NCBI GenBank assembly: GCA_958295485.1
Contig: OY282354.1
Location: forward strand, 3,248,042-3,312,041
From: an uncultured Gammaproteobacteria bacterium
GTDB taxonomy: Bacteria > Pseudomonadota > Gammaproteobacteria > Eutrophobiales > Eutrophobiaceae
Direction: 5' to 3'
Length of the DNA stretch: 64,000 nt
Under the pieces are notes generated by a model, which worked only from the letters and a program-made list of their open reading frames with translations, was not told where the DNA came from and ran no database searches. The position numbers and the translations under genes were made by a program. Below are positions 37,098-47,197 of the stretch, in pieces (position 1 is the first letter of the stretch; each line of letters starts with the position of its first letter).

Positions 37098-38390
37098 GTG
37101 AAACAACGAATAAATTATTTATTTCTAATACTCCTGGCTGGCTTTTTTCAAGTCCGGCCCGGTTTGACTGACACTGAATTAGACAGGATCGTCGCTATCA
37201 TTAATGATGATGTAATCATGCTGAGCGAACTGTCGGGGAGGACCAGGACGGTAAAAAACCAGTTGCGTGAACAAGACATACCCCTGCCCCCGCCGTCCAT
37301 CCTGGAAAAGCAGGTGCTTGACAGGCTGATACTGACGAAGTTGCAGATCCAGATGGCGCAAAACACCGGGATTCGAGTCGATGAAGAAACCCTGAACCGC
37401 ACCATCGGCAATATCGCTTCGGAAAATCAATTGAGCCTGAACCAGTTCAGGGAAATCCTGGAAAGCGACGGTTACAGTTATGAAGATTTTCGTAAAGAGA
37501 TACGAAATGAAATCCTGATTTCACGCTTGCAACAAAGACAGGTCGATAACAGGATCATCGTATCTGAGAGAGAAATCGAAAATTTTCTTTCAAACCGGGA
37601 ACACCAGGGCGAGACTGACCTTGAGGTTCGTATTGCGCATATATTAATAGCCACGCCCGAAGGCGCATCTTCGCGACAAATGGCGAAGACCAGGGAAACT
37701 GCCGAAAAAGTACTGGGCGAACTGGAGGCAGGTGGCGATTTCAGCAGTCTGGCCGCCACCTACTCCGACGGCCAACGGGCGCTGAACGGTGGCGATTTGG
37801 GTTGGCGCAAAGCCGGACAAGTCCCAACCTTGTTCGCCGATTTTATCAACGATATGGAAAAAGGCGATATAAGTGAGCTCATCAAGAGTCCCAGCGGCTA
37901 CCATATCATCAAGCTGATGGATAAGCGCAGTAGTGAAAAGGTGGTCATTACCCAGACACAGGCAAGACATATCCTGGTCCAGCCAAATGAACTCATCACG
38001 CCGGAAGACGCGCAGCGCAGGTTGGAGCAACTGAAGATCCGAATCGATGGTGGAGACGATTTTGCTGAACTGGCCAAAGCCCATTCCAGCGATACGATGA
38101 CTGCGGCCGAAGGCGGCGATTTAGGCTGGGTCAACCCCGGTGATCTCGTCCCGGAATTTGAACAGGTGATGAATTCACTCGAACCTGGCGAGACCAGTAA
38201 TCCATTCAGGTCCCAATTTGGTTTCCATGTCGTCCAGGTACTGGATAGAAGGGAACACGACAGGACTGAAGACATCAAGCGCGCCAGGGCGAGGGAGGCA
38301 ATCCGCAGACGAAAACTGGAGGAAGCGCGGGCTGATTGGTTAAGACAAATGCGCGATGAGGCATACGTCGAGTACCGATTGGATTCATAA
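37098..38390 (+). CDS. surA: Periplasmic chaperone/prolyl isomerase SurA
   Basis: 430 residues from a GTG. Signal peptide (~1-24), SurA N-terminal domain (LDRIVAIINDDVIMLSELSG), two parvulin domains (EVRIAHILIATPEG ~176-275; TQARHILVQPNELITPEDAQ ~285-385) and a C-terminal helix. It escorts outer-membrane proteins, including LptD, through the periplasm, which fits the lptD-surA gene order. Confidence 0.96.
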   Translation: MKQRINYLFLILLAGFFQVRPGLTDTELDRIVAIINDDVIMLSELSGRTRTVKNQLREQDIPLPPPSILEKQVLDRLILTKLQIQMAQNTGIRVDEETLNRTIGNIASENQLSLNQFREILESDGYSYEDFRKEIRNEILISRLQQRQVDNRIIVSEREIENFLSNREHQGETDLEVRIAHILIATPEGASSRQMAKTRETAEKVLGELEAGGDFSSLAATYSDGQRALNGGDLGWRKAGQVPTLFADFINDMEKGDISELIKSPSGYHIIKLMDKRSSEKVVITQTQARHILVQPNELITPEDAQRRLEQLKIRIDGGDDFAELAKAHSSDTMTAAEGGDLGWVNPGDLVPEFEQVMNSLEPGETSNPFRSQFGFHVVQVLDRREHDRTEDIKRARAREAIRRRKLEEARADWLRQMRDEAYVEYRLDS

Positions 38391-38409
38391 AGAAAGAATC
38401 AATCCGCCG

Positions 38410-39432
38410 ATGGGCGCAGATAAAAACCAGTCATCCCTGCCCCGTTTGATATTGACCTCAGGTGAACCCGCCGGCATAGGCCCCGATATCGTCATCAAGG
38501 TCGCTCAGTATGAATTAGACGCGCAAATCGTCGTCATCGGCGACCCTGATTTATTGGAAGACAGGGCCAGGCAGATTGCCGTGCCCGTCGAATTAACGGA
38601 ATACGACCCGGCTGGAGACAGCGGCCGGCAAAGTTCGGGGCAAAAACCGGGACAATTGTGTTGCCTCCGGCAAACCCTGGAGGCAATCGTGAAACCGGGG
38701 AAACCGGATTCCCGTAATGCGGGCTGTGTTTTAAGCGCGATTGAAGTCGCCGTTGAAAGTTGCAAGGCAGGTCATTTCGATGCCATGGTGACGGCGCCCG
38801 TTAATAAATCGGTCATTGCGGAGGCAGGTTGGGCGTTTACCGGTCACACCGAATACATCGCAAAACTTTGCGATAATTCATTGCCGGTGATGATGTTGAT
38901 GAACAATTTCATGCGTGTTGCCCTGGTAACGACCCATTTGCCCCTGGGCCAGGTTGCCGGGCATATCACCCGGCAACGGTTGCGGGACACTATTACCGTC
39001 GTCAATAATGACCTGAAATTAAAATTCAACATCGCAAGCCCGCGGATCCTGATCTGTGGCCTCAATCCCCATGCCGGTGAACAGGGACACTTGGGTACCG
39101 AAGAAATTGAAACTGTCATTCCGGTTATAGATGAGCTGAAATCGAGTGGCCTGAACCTGACCGGGCCGGTACCGGCTGATACTGCTTTTACAAGAACCTC
39201 CCTGGACAATATGGACGCGGTTATCGCCATGTATCACGACCAGGGATTACCCGTACTGAAATCCCACGGCTTCGGCGAAACCGTAAACGTAACGCTGGGC
39301 CTGCCCATTATAAGAACATCGGTTGATCACGGCACGGCTTTCGACCTGGCCGGAACGGGCAAAGCAGAAGAAGCCAGCATGGTTGCGGCCATCAACTGCG
39401 CCCTTGATATGGTAAATCGCGCCGGCAAATGA
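38410..39432 (+). CDS. pdxA: 4-hydroxythreonine-4-phosphate dehydrogenase PdxA
   Basis: 340 residues from the ATG at 38410. It oxidises 4-phosphohydroxy-L-threonine in pyridoxal-5'-phosphate synthesis. Marks: LTSGEPAGIGPDIVIK at the start, metal-ligand His in FTGHTEYIAKL, LNPHAGEQGHLG, and MYHDQGLPVLK, TSVDHGTAFDLAGTGKA. An upstream in-frame ATG at 38356 lies inside surA and gives a non-family extension, so the internal start is preferred. 19 bp after surA. Confidence 0.95.
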   Translation: MGADKNQSSLPRLILTSGEPAGIGPDIVIKVAQYELDAQIVVIGDPDLLEDRARQIAVPVELTEYDPAGDSGRQSSGQKPGQLCCLRQTLEAIVKPGKPDSRNAGCVLSAIEVAVESCKAGHFDAMVTAPVNKSVIAEAGWAFTGHTEYIAKLCDNSLPVMMLMNNFMRVALVTTHLPLGQVAGHITRQRLRDTITVVNNDLKLKFNIASPRILICGLNPHAGEQGHLGTEEIETVIPVIDELKSSGLNLTGPVPADTAFTRTSLDNMDAVIAMYHDQGLPVLKSHGFGETVNVTLGLPIIRTSVDHGTAFDLAGTGKAEEASMVAAINCALDMVNRAGK

Positions 39433-39493
39433 TAAAAAGACTCGTTTTTCCGATCTGCGCTAACCTGCGTCACCTGCGGATATAACCAAAGAT

Positions 39494-40270
39494 ATGCCTC
39501 CTGTTCGCAAGCGGTTCGCTCAACACTTTCTCATTGACAAGGCAGTCGTTGAACAAATAATCCGGGCCATCAATCCACGTGAAAATGAAAGAATCGTGGA
39601 AATCGGCCCTGGAAAAGGCGCATTGACCCTGCCGTTATTAGCCGGGGTCGGGCGGCTTGACGTTGTTGAGATTGACCGGGACCTGTCCGCCCACTTAATC
39701 GAAAAGTGTAAAAACGCGGGACAGTTGAACCTGTTGCAACAAGACGCGCTGCAACTGGATTTTGCAAAATTTGCTTCACCCCGAATTAAGGTGATTGGGA
39801 ATTTACCCTATAACATTTCCACTCCCCTCATATTTCATTTATTGCAATTCAATCACATCAACCAGATGATTTTCATGCTGCAAAAAGAAGTCGCAGACAG
39901 GATATGCGCCAAAGCCGACACGTCCGACTACGGCCGGCTCAGCATCATGGTGCAGGCACAATGTATTACGGAAAAATTATTCGAGATCAAGCCGGCGGCT
40001 TTCTACCCCCCGCCGAAAGTCGATTCAGCCCTGCTCAGGTTGACCGCCACGTCCAAATCGACGGACAGGATCAAAAATTACCGGCAATTTTCAGAATTGG
40101 TGCGCATCGCTTTCTGCTCCCGGCGCAAGCAGGTCAGCAACGGACTGAAAACATTGACCGATGCAAACCAGTTGGAGGAATTGAATATTCCTCCCTCCGC
40201 GCGACCGGCGGAATTAAGCGTCACTGATTATATAAATCTCGCCAACGCCCTGAAACCCCGCCCACCTTGA
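39494..40270 (+). CDS. rsmA: 16S rRNA dimethyladenosine transferase RsmA (KsgA)
   Basis: 258 residues. Dimethylates A1518 and A1519 of 16S rRNA with S-adenosylmethionine. N-terminal KRFAQHFLIDKAVVEQI, motif I VEIGPGKGALTLPLL, and the catalytic NLPYNISTPLIF are present; C-terminal helical domain with RQVSNGLKTL-like stretch (CSRRKQVSNGLK). In many Gammaproteobacteria apaG-apaH follow at once; here they are 9.3 kb away. Confidence 0.96.
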   Translation: MPPVRKRFAQHFLIDKAVVEQIIRAINPRENERIVEIGPGKGALTLPLLAGVGRLDVVEIDRDLSAHLIEKCKNAGQLNLLQQDALQLDFAKFASPRIKVIGNLPYNISTPLIFHLLQFNHINQMIFMLQKEVADRICAKADTSDYGRLSIMVQAQCITEKLFEIKPAAFYPPPKVDSALLRLTATSKSTDRIKNYRQFSELVRIAFCSRRKQVSNGLKTLTDANQLEELNIPPSARPAELSVTDYINLANALKPRPP

Positions 40271-40345
40271 CGCCGCCCGCGTTATATAATGCTCATATCC
40301 GAATCATCAGCGCCCGAGAACTCACATGAGGGGAAAGAAGACAGT

Positions 40346-40543
40346 ATGAAGAAGAAAACGCATAACGAGGGGAAAGAAAATAATATGAAGAAGGAAACGC
40401 ATAACGAGATGAACGACGACCTCAGGCCGGAGTATGACCTGCCTCAACTGCTCCGGGACGGGGCGCGGGGCAAATACGTGAAGCGGTTCCGGGCCGGATA
40501 TAGCATTACACTGCTGACACCTGATGCCACCAATGTCCGCTGA
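40346..40543 (+). CDS. Small antitoxin-like protein with duplicated start region
   Basis: 65 residues from ATG 40346 (46 from a second ATG at 40385, 44 less eight from a third at 40409). The core DDLRPEYDLPQLLRDGARGKYVKRFRAGY resembles a family of short bacterial proteins (EYDFS...RGKYAKRY.EG.N.VLL.PD) often found as antitoxin-like partners; usual members continue ~15-20 residues after LL.PD, this one ends at TPDATNVR. A 39-bp tandem duplication (40329-40367 and 40368-40406) repeats the GAGGGGAAAG ribosome site and the ATG. No recognisable toxin follows; a 32-codon frame overlaps its end (40533-40631). Confidence 0.55.
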   Translation: MKKKTHNEGKENNMKKETHNEMNDDLRPEYDLPQLLRDGARGKYVKRFRAGYSITLLTPDATNVR

Positions 40544-40618
40544 CCAACCAAGCGTGTTTAACTTCCCTGAAGCCAACGAACCGCTTATCGCCAGGCGATA
40601 TGGAGCGGGGCTGCGGCC

Positions 40619-41140
40619 ATGCAACGATTGATACAGAGCTTATCCGGCAGAATAGACCGGTTCAGTGAAATTGCCGGGAGGGGGGTGTCCTGGCTCGTGT
40701 TGGTCATGGTGCTGCTGGTTGCCTATGACGTTACGATGAGGTACTTCTTCCTGAGCGGTTCTATTGCGATTCAAGAGCTGGAGTGGCATTTATTTTCGAT
40801 CATATTCCTGTTAAGCGCTGCTTATACGTTAAAACATGATGCCCACGTCAGGCTGGATTTGTTTTATAGAAGCCGTTTTATGTCGGACTACAGCCGCGCC
40901 TGGGTTAATCTCACTTGCTCACTACTGTTTCTTGTTCCCTTTTGTATCCTCGTCATAGTGAGCTCATGGCCCTTCGTATCTCAAGCCTACCTGTTTTCCG
41001 AAGGCTCGCCTGACCCGGGCGGCCTGCCTTTTCGCTGGATATTAAAAGCTGCAATACCGCTGGGCTTTTTCTTGCTTGTCATCCAGGGCTTCAGTGAAAT
41101 CCTGAAAAACCTGTCCCTTATCATCGGCAGACATAAATGA
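40619..41140 (+). CDS. TRAP transporter small permease (DctQ)
   Basis: 173 residues, four membrane spans (about 20-40, 55-75, 100-120, 140-160). The EGSPDPGGLPFRWILKAAIP stretch before the last span marks the DctQ family. It pairs with the large permease DctM, whose ATG overlaps this stop by 4 nt. No periplasmic binding protein (DctP/TAXI) gene is adjacent. Confidence 0.9.
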   Translation: MQRLIQSLSGRIDRFSEIAGRGVSWLVLVMVLLVAYDVTMRYFFLSGSIAIQELEWHLFSIIFLLSAAYTLKHDAHVRLDLFYRSRFMSDYSRAWVNLTCSLLFLVPFCILVIVSSWPFVSQAYLFSEGSPDPGGLPFRWILKAAIPLGFFLLVIQGFSEILKNLSLIIGRHK

Positions 41141-42450
41141 CTGCCTGGATCGTCTTGATGTTCCTGGGATTGATGCTCATGCTGATGTTGGGCTATCCCG
41201 TGGCCTTCACCCTTGGGGCAATCGCATTGCTTTTTGGCGGGATTTTCCTGGGGTTTGATTTTTTCAATTTGCTCCCCCTGAGAATTTGGGGGGTAATGAC
41301 TAATTTTACCTTATTGGCTGTTCCCCTGTTTATCTTCATGGGGATCGTGTTGGATAAATCCGGACTGGCGGAAGACTTGCTGGAAACAATGGGCCTGCTT
41401 TTCGGTCGTATGCGGGGCGGATTGGCTGTTTCCGTCGTGGTCGTCGGCGCCCTTTTAGCTGCAACCACCGGGGTCGTCGGCGCGACGGTAGTCACCATGG
41501 GAATCATTGCGTTGCCTACCATGTTAAAGCGCAATTACTCCAGGCAACTCTCAACGGGCGTCATTGCGGCGGCAGGCACATTGGGACAGATAATTCCCCC
41601 CAGTATTGTCCTGATACTGCTTGGCGACGTTATGGGAGTCCCCGTTGGCAGGCTGTTCATCGGCGCCGTTGTTCCGGGAATGCTCCTCGTGGTTTTATTT
41701 TTGGTTTATATCAGCCTTTATGCGTGGGCCAAACCGGAAGTCGCGCCCGCATTAATCGCCGAGGCCGATGAAAAATTACTGAGAAAAGTCTGTCTGACGT
41801 TGCTACCTCCCTTGCTGCTGGTTGTCGGTGTTTTAGGTTCAATCTTCCTTGGTATTGCATCACCAACCGAATCAGCCGCAGTCGGCGCGTTGGGCGCGCT
41901 CATATTAGCTGCTTTGCACCGGCAACTCAGCCTGGATAAGTTACGCGCGGCCATGCAACTCACCACGCGGCTGACCAGCATGGTTTTTATGATCCTGATC
42001 GGGGCGACCGCATTCGGACTCGTTTTCAGGGGCATGGGTGGCGACAGCTTGGTCCTGGACGTGATGACCAATTTACCCGGCGGGACCTGGGGCTTTCTTA
42101 TAGTTAGCATGATCCTGATCTTTTTCCTGGGTTTCTTTCTGGATTTTCTCCAGATATGTTTTATCGTCGTCCCCATCCTGGCGCCCATTGCAGCCACCTT
42201 GGGCGTTGATCTTTTATGGCTTGCGGTACTGATAGCCATAAACCTGCAAACGTCTTTCCTGACCCCGCCATTCGGTTTCTCTTTATTTTACCTGAAGGCG
42301 GTTGCGCCGGCCGAGATTCGGATCCAGCATATTTACAGGGGGATTGTTCCGTTCATATCAATCCAGATCATCACGATCATGCTGCTGTTCATGCTCCCCT
42401 CCTTAGTCACATGGCTTCCCGACCTGATGGACCGAATACACGGCTTGTAA
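41137..42450 (+). CDS. TRAP transporter large permease (DctM)
   Basis: 437 residues with ~12 membrane segments. DctM features: PVAFTLGAIALLFGG at the N-terminus, TGVVGATVVTMGIIALPTML, GTLGQIIPPSIVLILLGDV, and NLQTSFLTPPFGFSLFYLK at the C-terminus. Moves a carboxylate-type solute in by sodium symport together with DctQ and a binding protein encoded elsewhere. Substrate cannot be read from the permease. Confidence 0.94.
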   Translation: MTAWIVLMFLGLMLMLMLGYPVAFTLGAIALLFGGIFLGFDFFNLLPLRIWGVMTNFTLLAVPLFIFMGIVLDKSGLAEDLLETMGLLFGRMRGGLAVSVVVVGALLAATTGVVGATVVTMGIIALPTMLKRNYSRQLSTGVIAAAGTLGQIIPPSIVLILLGDVMGVPVGRLFIGAVVPGMLLVVLFLVYISLYAWAKPEVAPALIAEADEKLLRKVCLTLLPPLLLVVGVLGSIFLGIASPTESAAVGALGALILAALHRQLSLDKLRAAMQLTTRLTSMVFMILIGATAFGLVFRGMGGDSLVLDVMTNLPGGTWGFLIVSMILIFFLGFFLDFLQICFIVVPILAPIAATLGVDLLWLAVLIAINLQTSFLTPPFGFSLFYLKAVAPAEIRIQHIYRGIVPFISIQIITIMLLFMLPSLVTWLPDLMDRIHGL

Positions 42451-42596
42451 AAAACCCTTAGTGGACCGGCTTCAAGAGAATAAAAACTTGCCGACGCCAG
42501 GGATGAGCGCGGGACAGGCCAGGGATGGCCCTTGGGACGGAAAAACAGCCCCAAACCCACTTTCGACGAACAGCGGGAGCGCCTGAGTCGCACCAT

Positions 42597-43442
42597 TCAA
42601 GGTTGATAGATCAGGTTTCTTTTGATTGTTTTCGGGCGAATGCCGCGCCACAGGTAAAATGATTCGGCGGCCTGTTCCAGCAACATCCCCAGCCCGTCGC
42701 AAGCCTTCTGCGCGCCGTTGGCTTCAGCCCAGTCAAGAAAAAAATCCGCGGCCTTGCCGTAGGTCATATCATAGCAACAACCACCGACGGCCAGGATGCC
42801 ATCCGCCAACGGTAATCGATGCCCCGCGAGTCCTGCCGAAGCGCCGTTGATCACCAAGTCATACCGTCCGTCCGCCAACCCGTCGAAACTGCGTATATCA
42901 AGCAATCCGCGCGCTTCCGGAAATAGTTCAATTAACTCCCTTGCCTTTGCCGGGGTGCGGTTTACAATCGTAATCTCATCCGGCCCTTCATCAATAAGGT
43001 TGCCGAGCACGCTCCTGACTGCGCCGCCGGCGCCGATGATCAATATACGTTTGTTTGCGATTTCAATTCGGTTATTGGCGAGGTCGCGAATCAAGCCAAT
43101 CCCATCGGTGGAATCACCGTATATTCTCCCCCCTTCGTCAAACCGGATGAAATTGACGGCCCTTGCCCGGTCTGCCCTGGCGGCGCTGCTGTTGACGTAT
43201 TCCCAGGCTTGTTCCTTAAACGGCAGGGTGACGTTCAATCCCTTGCCGCCCGCTTGCCTGAATGCCTCGACGGTTGATAAGAAGGCATCGGGTTGGGAGA
43301 GTACGGCTTGGTACGTCAATAATTGGGAAGTCTGCTCTGCGAAAAGCGCGTGGATACGCGGTGATTTACTGTGCGCTATCGGGTTGCCGATAACACAATA
43401 GTTATCCGTTGATTCATCTAAACTGAATTGGTTTTTCTTCAT
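42597..43442 (-). CDS. aroE: Shikimate dehydrogenase AroE
   Basis: 281 residues from ATG 43442 (a GTG 9 nt upstream is possible). Reduces 3-dehydroshikimate with NADPH in the chorismate pathway. Substrate site VIGNPIAHSKSPRIH, catalytic Lys in NVTLPFKEQAW, Asp in DSTDGIGL, NADP loop GAGGAVRSVL, and YDMTYGK near the C-terminus. The usual VNT preceding the substrate loop is VNF here (AVNFIRF), a mild change. Convergent with dctM. Confidence 0.95.
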   Translation of the reverse strand: MKKNQFSLDESTDNYCVIGNPIAHSKSPRIHALFAEQTSQLLTYQAVLSQPDAFLSTVEAFRQAGGKGLNVTLPFKEQAWEYVNSSAARADRARAVNFIRFDEGGRIYGDSTDGIGLIRDLANNRIEIANKRILIIGAGGAVRSVLGNLIDEGPDEITIVNRTPAKARELIELFPEARGLLDIRSFDGLADGRYDLVINGASAGLAGHRLPLADGILAVGGCCYDMTYGKAADFFLDWAEANGAQKACDGLGMLLEQAAESFYLWRGIRPKTIKRNLIYQP

Positions 43443-43535
43443 CGCACCCACAGATGACGCAGATGGTCGTGGAAGATTTTGTGTAACCTGCGGATTGATT
43501 TTTGTTGCCGCAGGGCTATGGCGATACGCGGTTGC

Positions 43536-43624
43536 TTAAAAAGTATAGCCACGCTCATCATGTGACACTAAATCCAGACCTTCGGTTTCTTCCTCCGGGG
43601 TAACGCGTAGTCCAATGACGGAAT
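43536..43624 (-). pseudogene. C-terminal tail of a lost second amtB
   Basis: Minus-strand codons before the stop at 43536-43538 read VIGLRVTPEEETEGLD...HDERGY, matching the last ~28 residues of the intact AmtB (44702-46051: LIGLRVSEDDETEGLD...HDERGY). Nothing else of an amtB is left; only ~20 bp separate it from the glnK stop at 43645. A glnK-amtB pair apparently lost all but the end of amtB by deletion. Confidence 0.8.
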
Positions 43625-43644
43625 CAACGATGATTATTCTTTCC

Positions 43645-44037
<393 letters not shown>

Positions 44038-44209
44038 TTAACGCCCGGCAAATGGAAACACGATGCTTGAATACTGCGGTCGCGTACTTTCAGTGGCAGA
44101 ACTATAGCAGATAATTCAATCGAAGTGTGGCGGCCTGCCCCGGTTCATGCCGGAGAGGCCATGAAACAAGTCCGGTCCGGCCATGAATGGCGTAACCCGG
44201 GACCCAGGC

Positions 44210-44572
<363 letters not shown>

Positions 44573-44651
44573 TTAAAAATGGCTTGGTTAATCCTGTGCG
44601 GGGCTTGTTATTAATTTGGAGAATAAACATTCCGCGCCGACAAGAATAAAC

Positions 44652-44686
44652 GCGGGGCACGGACATGGAAAAATCCAATGCCCCGC
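44652..44686 (-). terminator. Possible terminator after amtB
   Basis: GCGGGGCA at 44652-44659 pairs with TGCCCCGC at 44679-44686 (8 bp, 19-nt loop), 16 bp after the amtB stop; only a weak T-stretch follows on the minus strand. Confidence 0.4.
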
Positions 44687-44701
44687 ATTGTCGTTGCTGA
44701 T

Positions 44702-46051
44702 TTATATAATATATCCACGTTCATCGTGCAACACAATATCCAACCCTTCGGTCTCATCATCCTCTGATACTCGCAAGCCAATCAGCAGGTCCAGCGCCTT
44801 CAGGATGATTAAACTGGCAACAGCCGTATAAATCACTGTTGCGATTACACCGATAAACTGTACGCTCACCTGCGCGGCGATACCACCCTCTTCTATGCCA
44901 AATCCTGCGCCGCCCAGGAATTCCGCACAAAACACGCCGGTCAGCAAGGCGCCGATGATGCCGCCGACGGCATGGACGCCAAATACATCCAGTGAATCAT
45001 CATAGCCCAGCATGCGCTTCAGCTTGACCGACGCAAGGAAACAACCGATTCCCGCGGCAACCCCGATTGCTATTGCGCCCATGGGACCGGCGGAACCCGA
45101 TGCCGGCGTGATCGCTACCAAACCGGCCACGGCGCCCGTTGCGATTCCCAATACACTGGGTTTGCCATGGCTTATCCACTCACTGAACATCCAGCCCAAT
45201 GCGGCGCTTGCCGCGGCAATTTGCGTAACCGCCATTGCCATGCCGGCGGTTCCATCAGCAGCCAGCTCACTACCCGCGTTGAAACCGAACCAGCCGACCC
45301 AAAGCATACTCGCGCCAATCAGTGAATAAGTCAGGTTATGCGGCATCATGGGCGTGGTTGGATAACCCTTGCGTTTACCGATAACGATAGTGGCAACCAA
45401 CCCCGCAATGCCGGCATTAATGTGTACGACGGTTCCACCGGCAAAATCCAGTATGCCCTTGTTCCCCAGCCAACCGCCGTCACCCCATACCCAGTGACAT
45501 ATGGGCGCATAGACGACAGTCAACCATATTGCCATGAACCAGAGCATTGCGGTGAATTTCATCCGCTCGGCAAAGGCGCCCACGATCAATGCCGGGGTAA
45601 TAATCGCAAAGGTCATCTGGAAAGTCATAAAGACGGTTTCCGGAATTGTCCCGCTCAACGAATCCACGGTGACTCCCGCTAAAAACAGCTTGTCCAGGCC
45701 TCCCCAGTACGCGCCTTCTCCACCGAGTGCAATGCTGTACCCATACAACACCCACAGGACAGTCATTAATGATGTAATGGCAAAACACTGCATCAACACG
45801 GACAAGACATTTTTGCTCCTGACCATGCCCGCGTAAAACAGGGAAAGTCCCGGTATCGTCATGAATAATACCAGGGCTGTGGCAGTCAGCATCCAGGCCG
45901 TATCTCCCGCGCTTAACTCATCGGCCCTTACCTGAAAGGGCAACAACAAAAAAACAGACAGGGCCGCCACGCCGACTTTTCCGTCGCTTTTTATCCTGCT
46001 CATTAATCGAAACAATTTTTTTCTGCCTGTTAAATAATCAAAGCGCTTCAT
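44702..46051 (-). CDS. amtB: Ammonium transporter AmtB
   Basis: 449 residues from ATG 46051, which has AGGAG 8 nt upstream; the glnK copy 3 stop (46038) lies just inside, so the two genes overlap by 14 nt. Signal-like N-terminus, then eleven membrane spans. Family marks: DTAWMLTATALVLFMTIPGL, FYAGMVRSKNVLSV, the pore histidine twin region (FDFAGGTVVHINAGIAG carries the first His; FGVHAVGGIIGALLTG the second). C-terminal tail LRVSEDDETEGLD...HDERGY is the GlnK-docking segment. Imports ammonium; regulated by GlnK and probably by nitrogen status. Confidence 0.96.
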   Translation of the reverse strand: MKRFDYLTGRKKLFRLMSRIKSDGKVGVAALSVFLLLPFQVRADELSAGDTAWMLTATALVLFMTIPGLSLFYAGMVRSKNVLSVLMQCFAITSLMTVLWVLYGYSIALGGEGAYWGGLDKLFLAGVTVDSLSGTIPETVFMTFQMTFAIITPALIVGAFAERMKFTAMLWFMAIWLTVVYAPICHWVWGDGGWLGNKGILDFAGGTVVHINAGIAGLVATIVIGKRKGYPTTPMMPHNLTYSLIGASMLWVGWFGFNAGSELAADGTAGMAMAVTQIAAASAALGWMFSEWISHGKPSVLGIATGAVAGLVAITPASGSAGPMGAIAIGVAAGIGCFLASVKLKRMLGYDDSLDVFGVHAVGGIIGALLTGVFCAEFLGGAGFGIEEGGIAAQVSVQFIGVIATVIYTAVASLIILKALDLLIGLRVSEDDETEGLDIVLHDERGYII

Positions 46052-46376
46052 TATCAGTTTCTCCTGTGCGTATTCGGACAACCTGGGTCAGGTCAGCGAC
46101 AAAAATCTTTCCATCACCAATCCTTTCTGTTTTGCATGCATTGGTGATAACAGAAATCACTTCGTCCACTTTTTCGTCACCAACAGCAATTTCAATCTTC
46201 AGTTTCGGTAAAAAGTCCACAATGTACTCAGCCCCCCGATAAATTTCGGTATGGCCTTTTTGACGTCCAAAGCCGCTTACTTCAGTTACGGTCACCCCCC
46301 GGGCGCCGATTTCGGCCAATCCCTGTTTAACGTCATTCTGCTTCGGTGGCTGGATAATGGCGGAAACCAGTTTCAT
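46038..46376 (-). CDS. glnK: PII signal protein GlnK, copy 3
   Basis: 112 residues, the most diverged of the three (IIQPPKQNDVKQGLAEIGARG at the start instead of [11 protein letters not shown]). T-loop Tyr51 kept (TEIYRGAEYIVDFLP). Its end overlaps the amtB start, the standard glnK-amtB arrangement. It begins 3 bp after the porin-like gene. Confidence 0.94.
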   Translation of the reverse strand: MKLVSAIIQPPKQNDVKQGLAEIGARGVTVTEVSGFGRQKGHTEIYRGAEYIVDFLPKLKIEIAVGDEKVDEVISVITNACKTERIGDGKIFVADLTQVVRIRTGETDNEAL

Positions 46377-46379
46377 AAT

Positions 46380-47126
46380 TCAGAAACCGGTGGAAATGCC
46401 AACCAGAACCGCCTCGCAAATCTCACCGCCACAGTCATCATCCGCATCGTTCCATGACACGCTCAGACTCAAGGGACCCACGTCTTTGCTGACGCCGATG
46501 CTGTAGTGAACATAATCAAATCCGGCCGGGCCGGTGGTTTGATCGCCCTCAACGTCCTGCCAACCAACATAAAACGATAGCCCGAACCCATGCGGCAGGG
46601 AAAAATCCAACCCCCCGTTCAGGTATACCGCATCGCCGTCTTCGCCAAAAAAGTCAGGGGAGTAGGCGACGCCGGCGCTGACAGCCGGCTCGAGCTCAGT
46701 TTCGAAGGTATAACTGGCGCTGGCGTATACCTCTGCGAAATTCTCTTCAGGTTGCGCGTTTGAACCGGGATAAATGTAATACAAACCACCTATGTCCCAA
46801 CCGATACCGTTAGCCAACTCACCAGAGAGGCCACCATAAACGTCAATTTCCGAACTCTCGGCAAAATCCACGTTGGATGCCCAAGTACCAACATAAAAGC
46901 CGGAAGGCGCATGGGCATAGTCGAATCCTCCCTGTATGGCAGGATGCTCGCTCGTCTGGGAAATACCCCGATACAGGTAGTCGGAAACCAAGGTCAGGTT
47001 CGCGCTGAACTCATGTGGTGTTTCCTCCGCCGCGGGCCCGGCACAAACAAAAAACAATCCCAAGACAAGGGTAAATAACCTCGGATTACAGCGCTCCGGG
47101 GCAGGCTTCATGATATTTTTCTTCAT
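46380..47126 (-). CDS. TorF-family putative porin of the ammonium operon
   Basis: 248 residues with a signal peptide (RLFTLVLGLFFVCAGPAAEE, cleavage near residue 33) and an antiparallel beta-strand pattern (SANLTLVSDYLYRGISQT, AIQGGFDYAHAPSGFYVGTW) ending in a terminal aromatic (ISTGF), as in outer-membrane barrels of the TIGR02001 family. Such genes commonly precede glnK-amtB in proteobacteria and may let ammonium or related solutes through the outer membrane. Start supported by AGAGGAAAC 9 nt upstream. First gene behind the sigma-54 promoter. Confidence 0.85.
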   Translation of the reverse strand: MKKNIMKPAPERCNPRLFTLVLGLFFVCAGPAAEETPHEFSANLTLVSDYLYRGISQTSEHPAIQGGFDYAHAPSGFYVGTWASNVDFAESSEIDVYGGLSGELANGIGWDIGGLYYIYPGSNAQPEENFAEVYASASYTFETELEPAVSAGVAYSPDFFGEDGDAVYLNGGLDFSLPHGFGLSFYVGWQDVEGDQTTGPAGFDYVHYSIGVSKDVGPLSLSVSWNDADDDCGGEICEAVLVGISTGF

Positions 47127-47197
47127 GGCATCAGTTTCCTCTCGGTTTGTCCCCTCGGATTAAAAAATTTGGTCAATTTCTGGTTACTACAACTGAT

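Noticed and set aside
40533..40631. 32-codon frame (MSADQPSVFNF...) bridging the antitoxin-like gene and dctQ
   Set aside because: Overlaps both neighbours, no ribosome site, no recognised family; possibly a leader peptide but unsupported.
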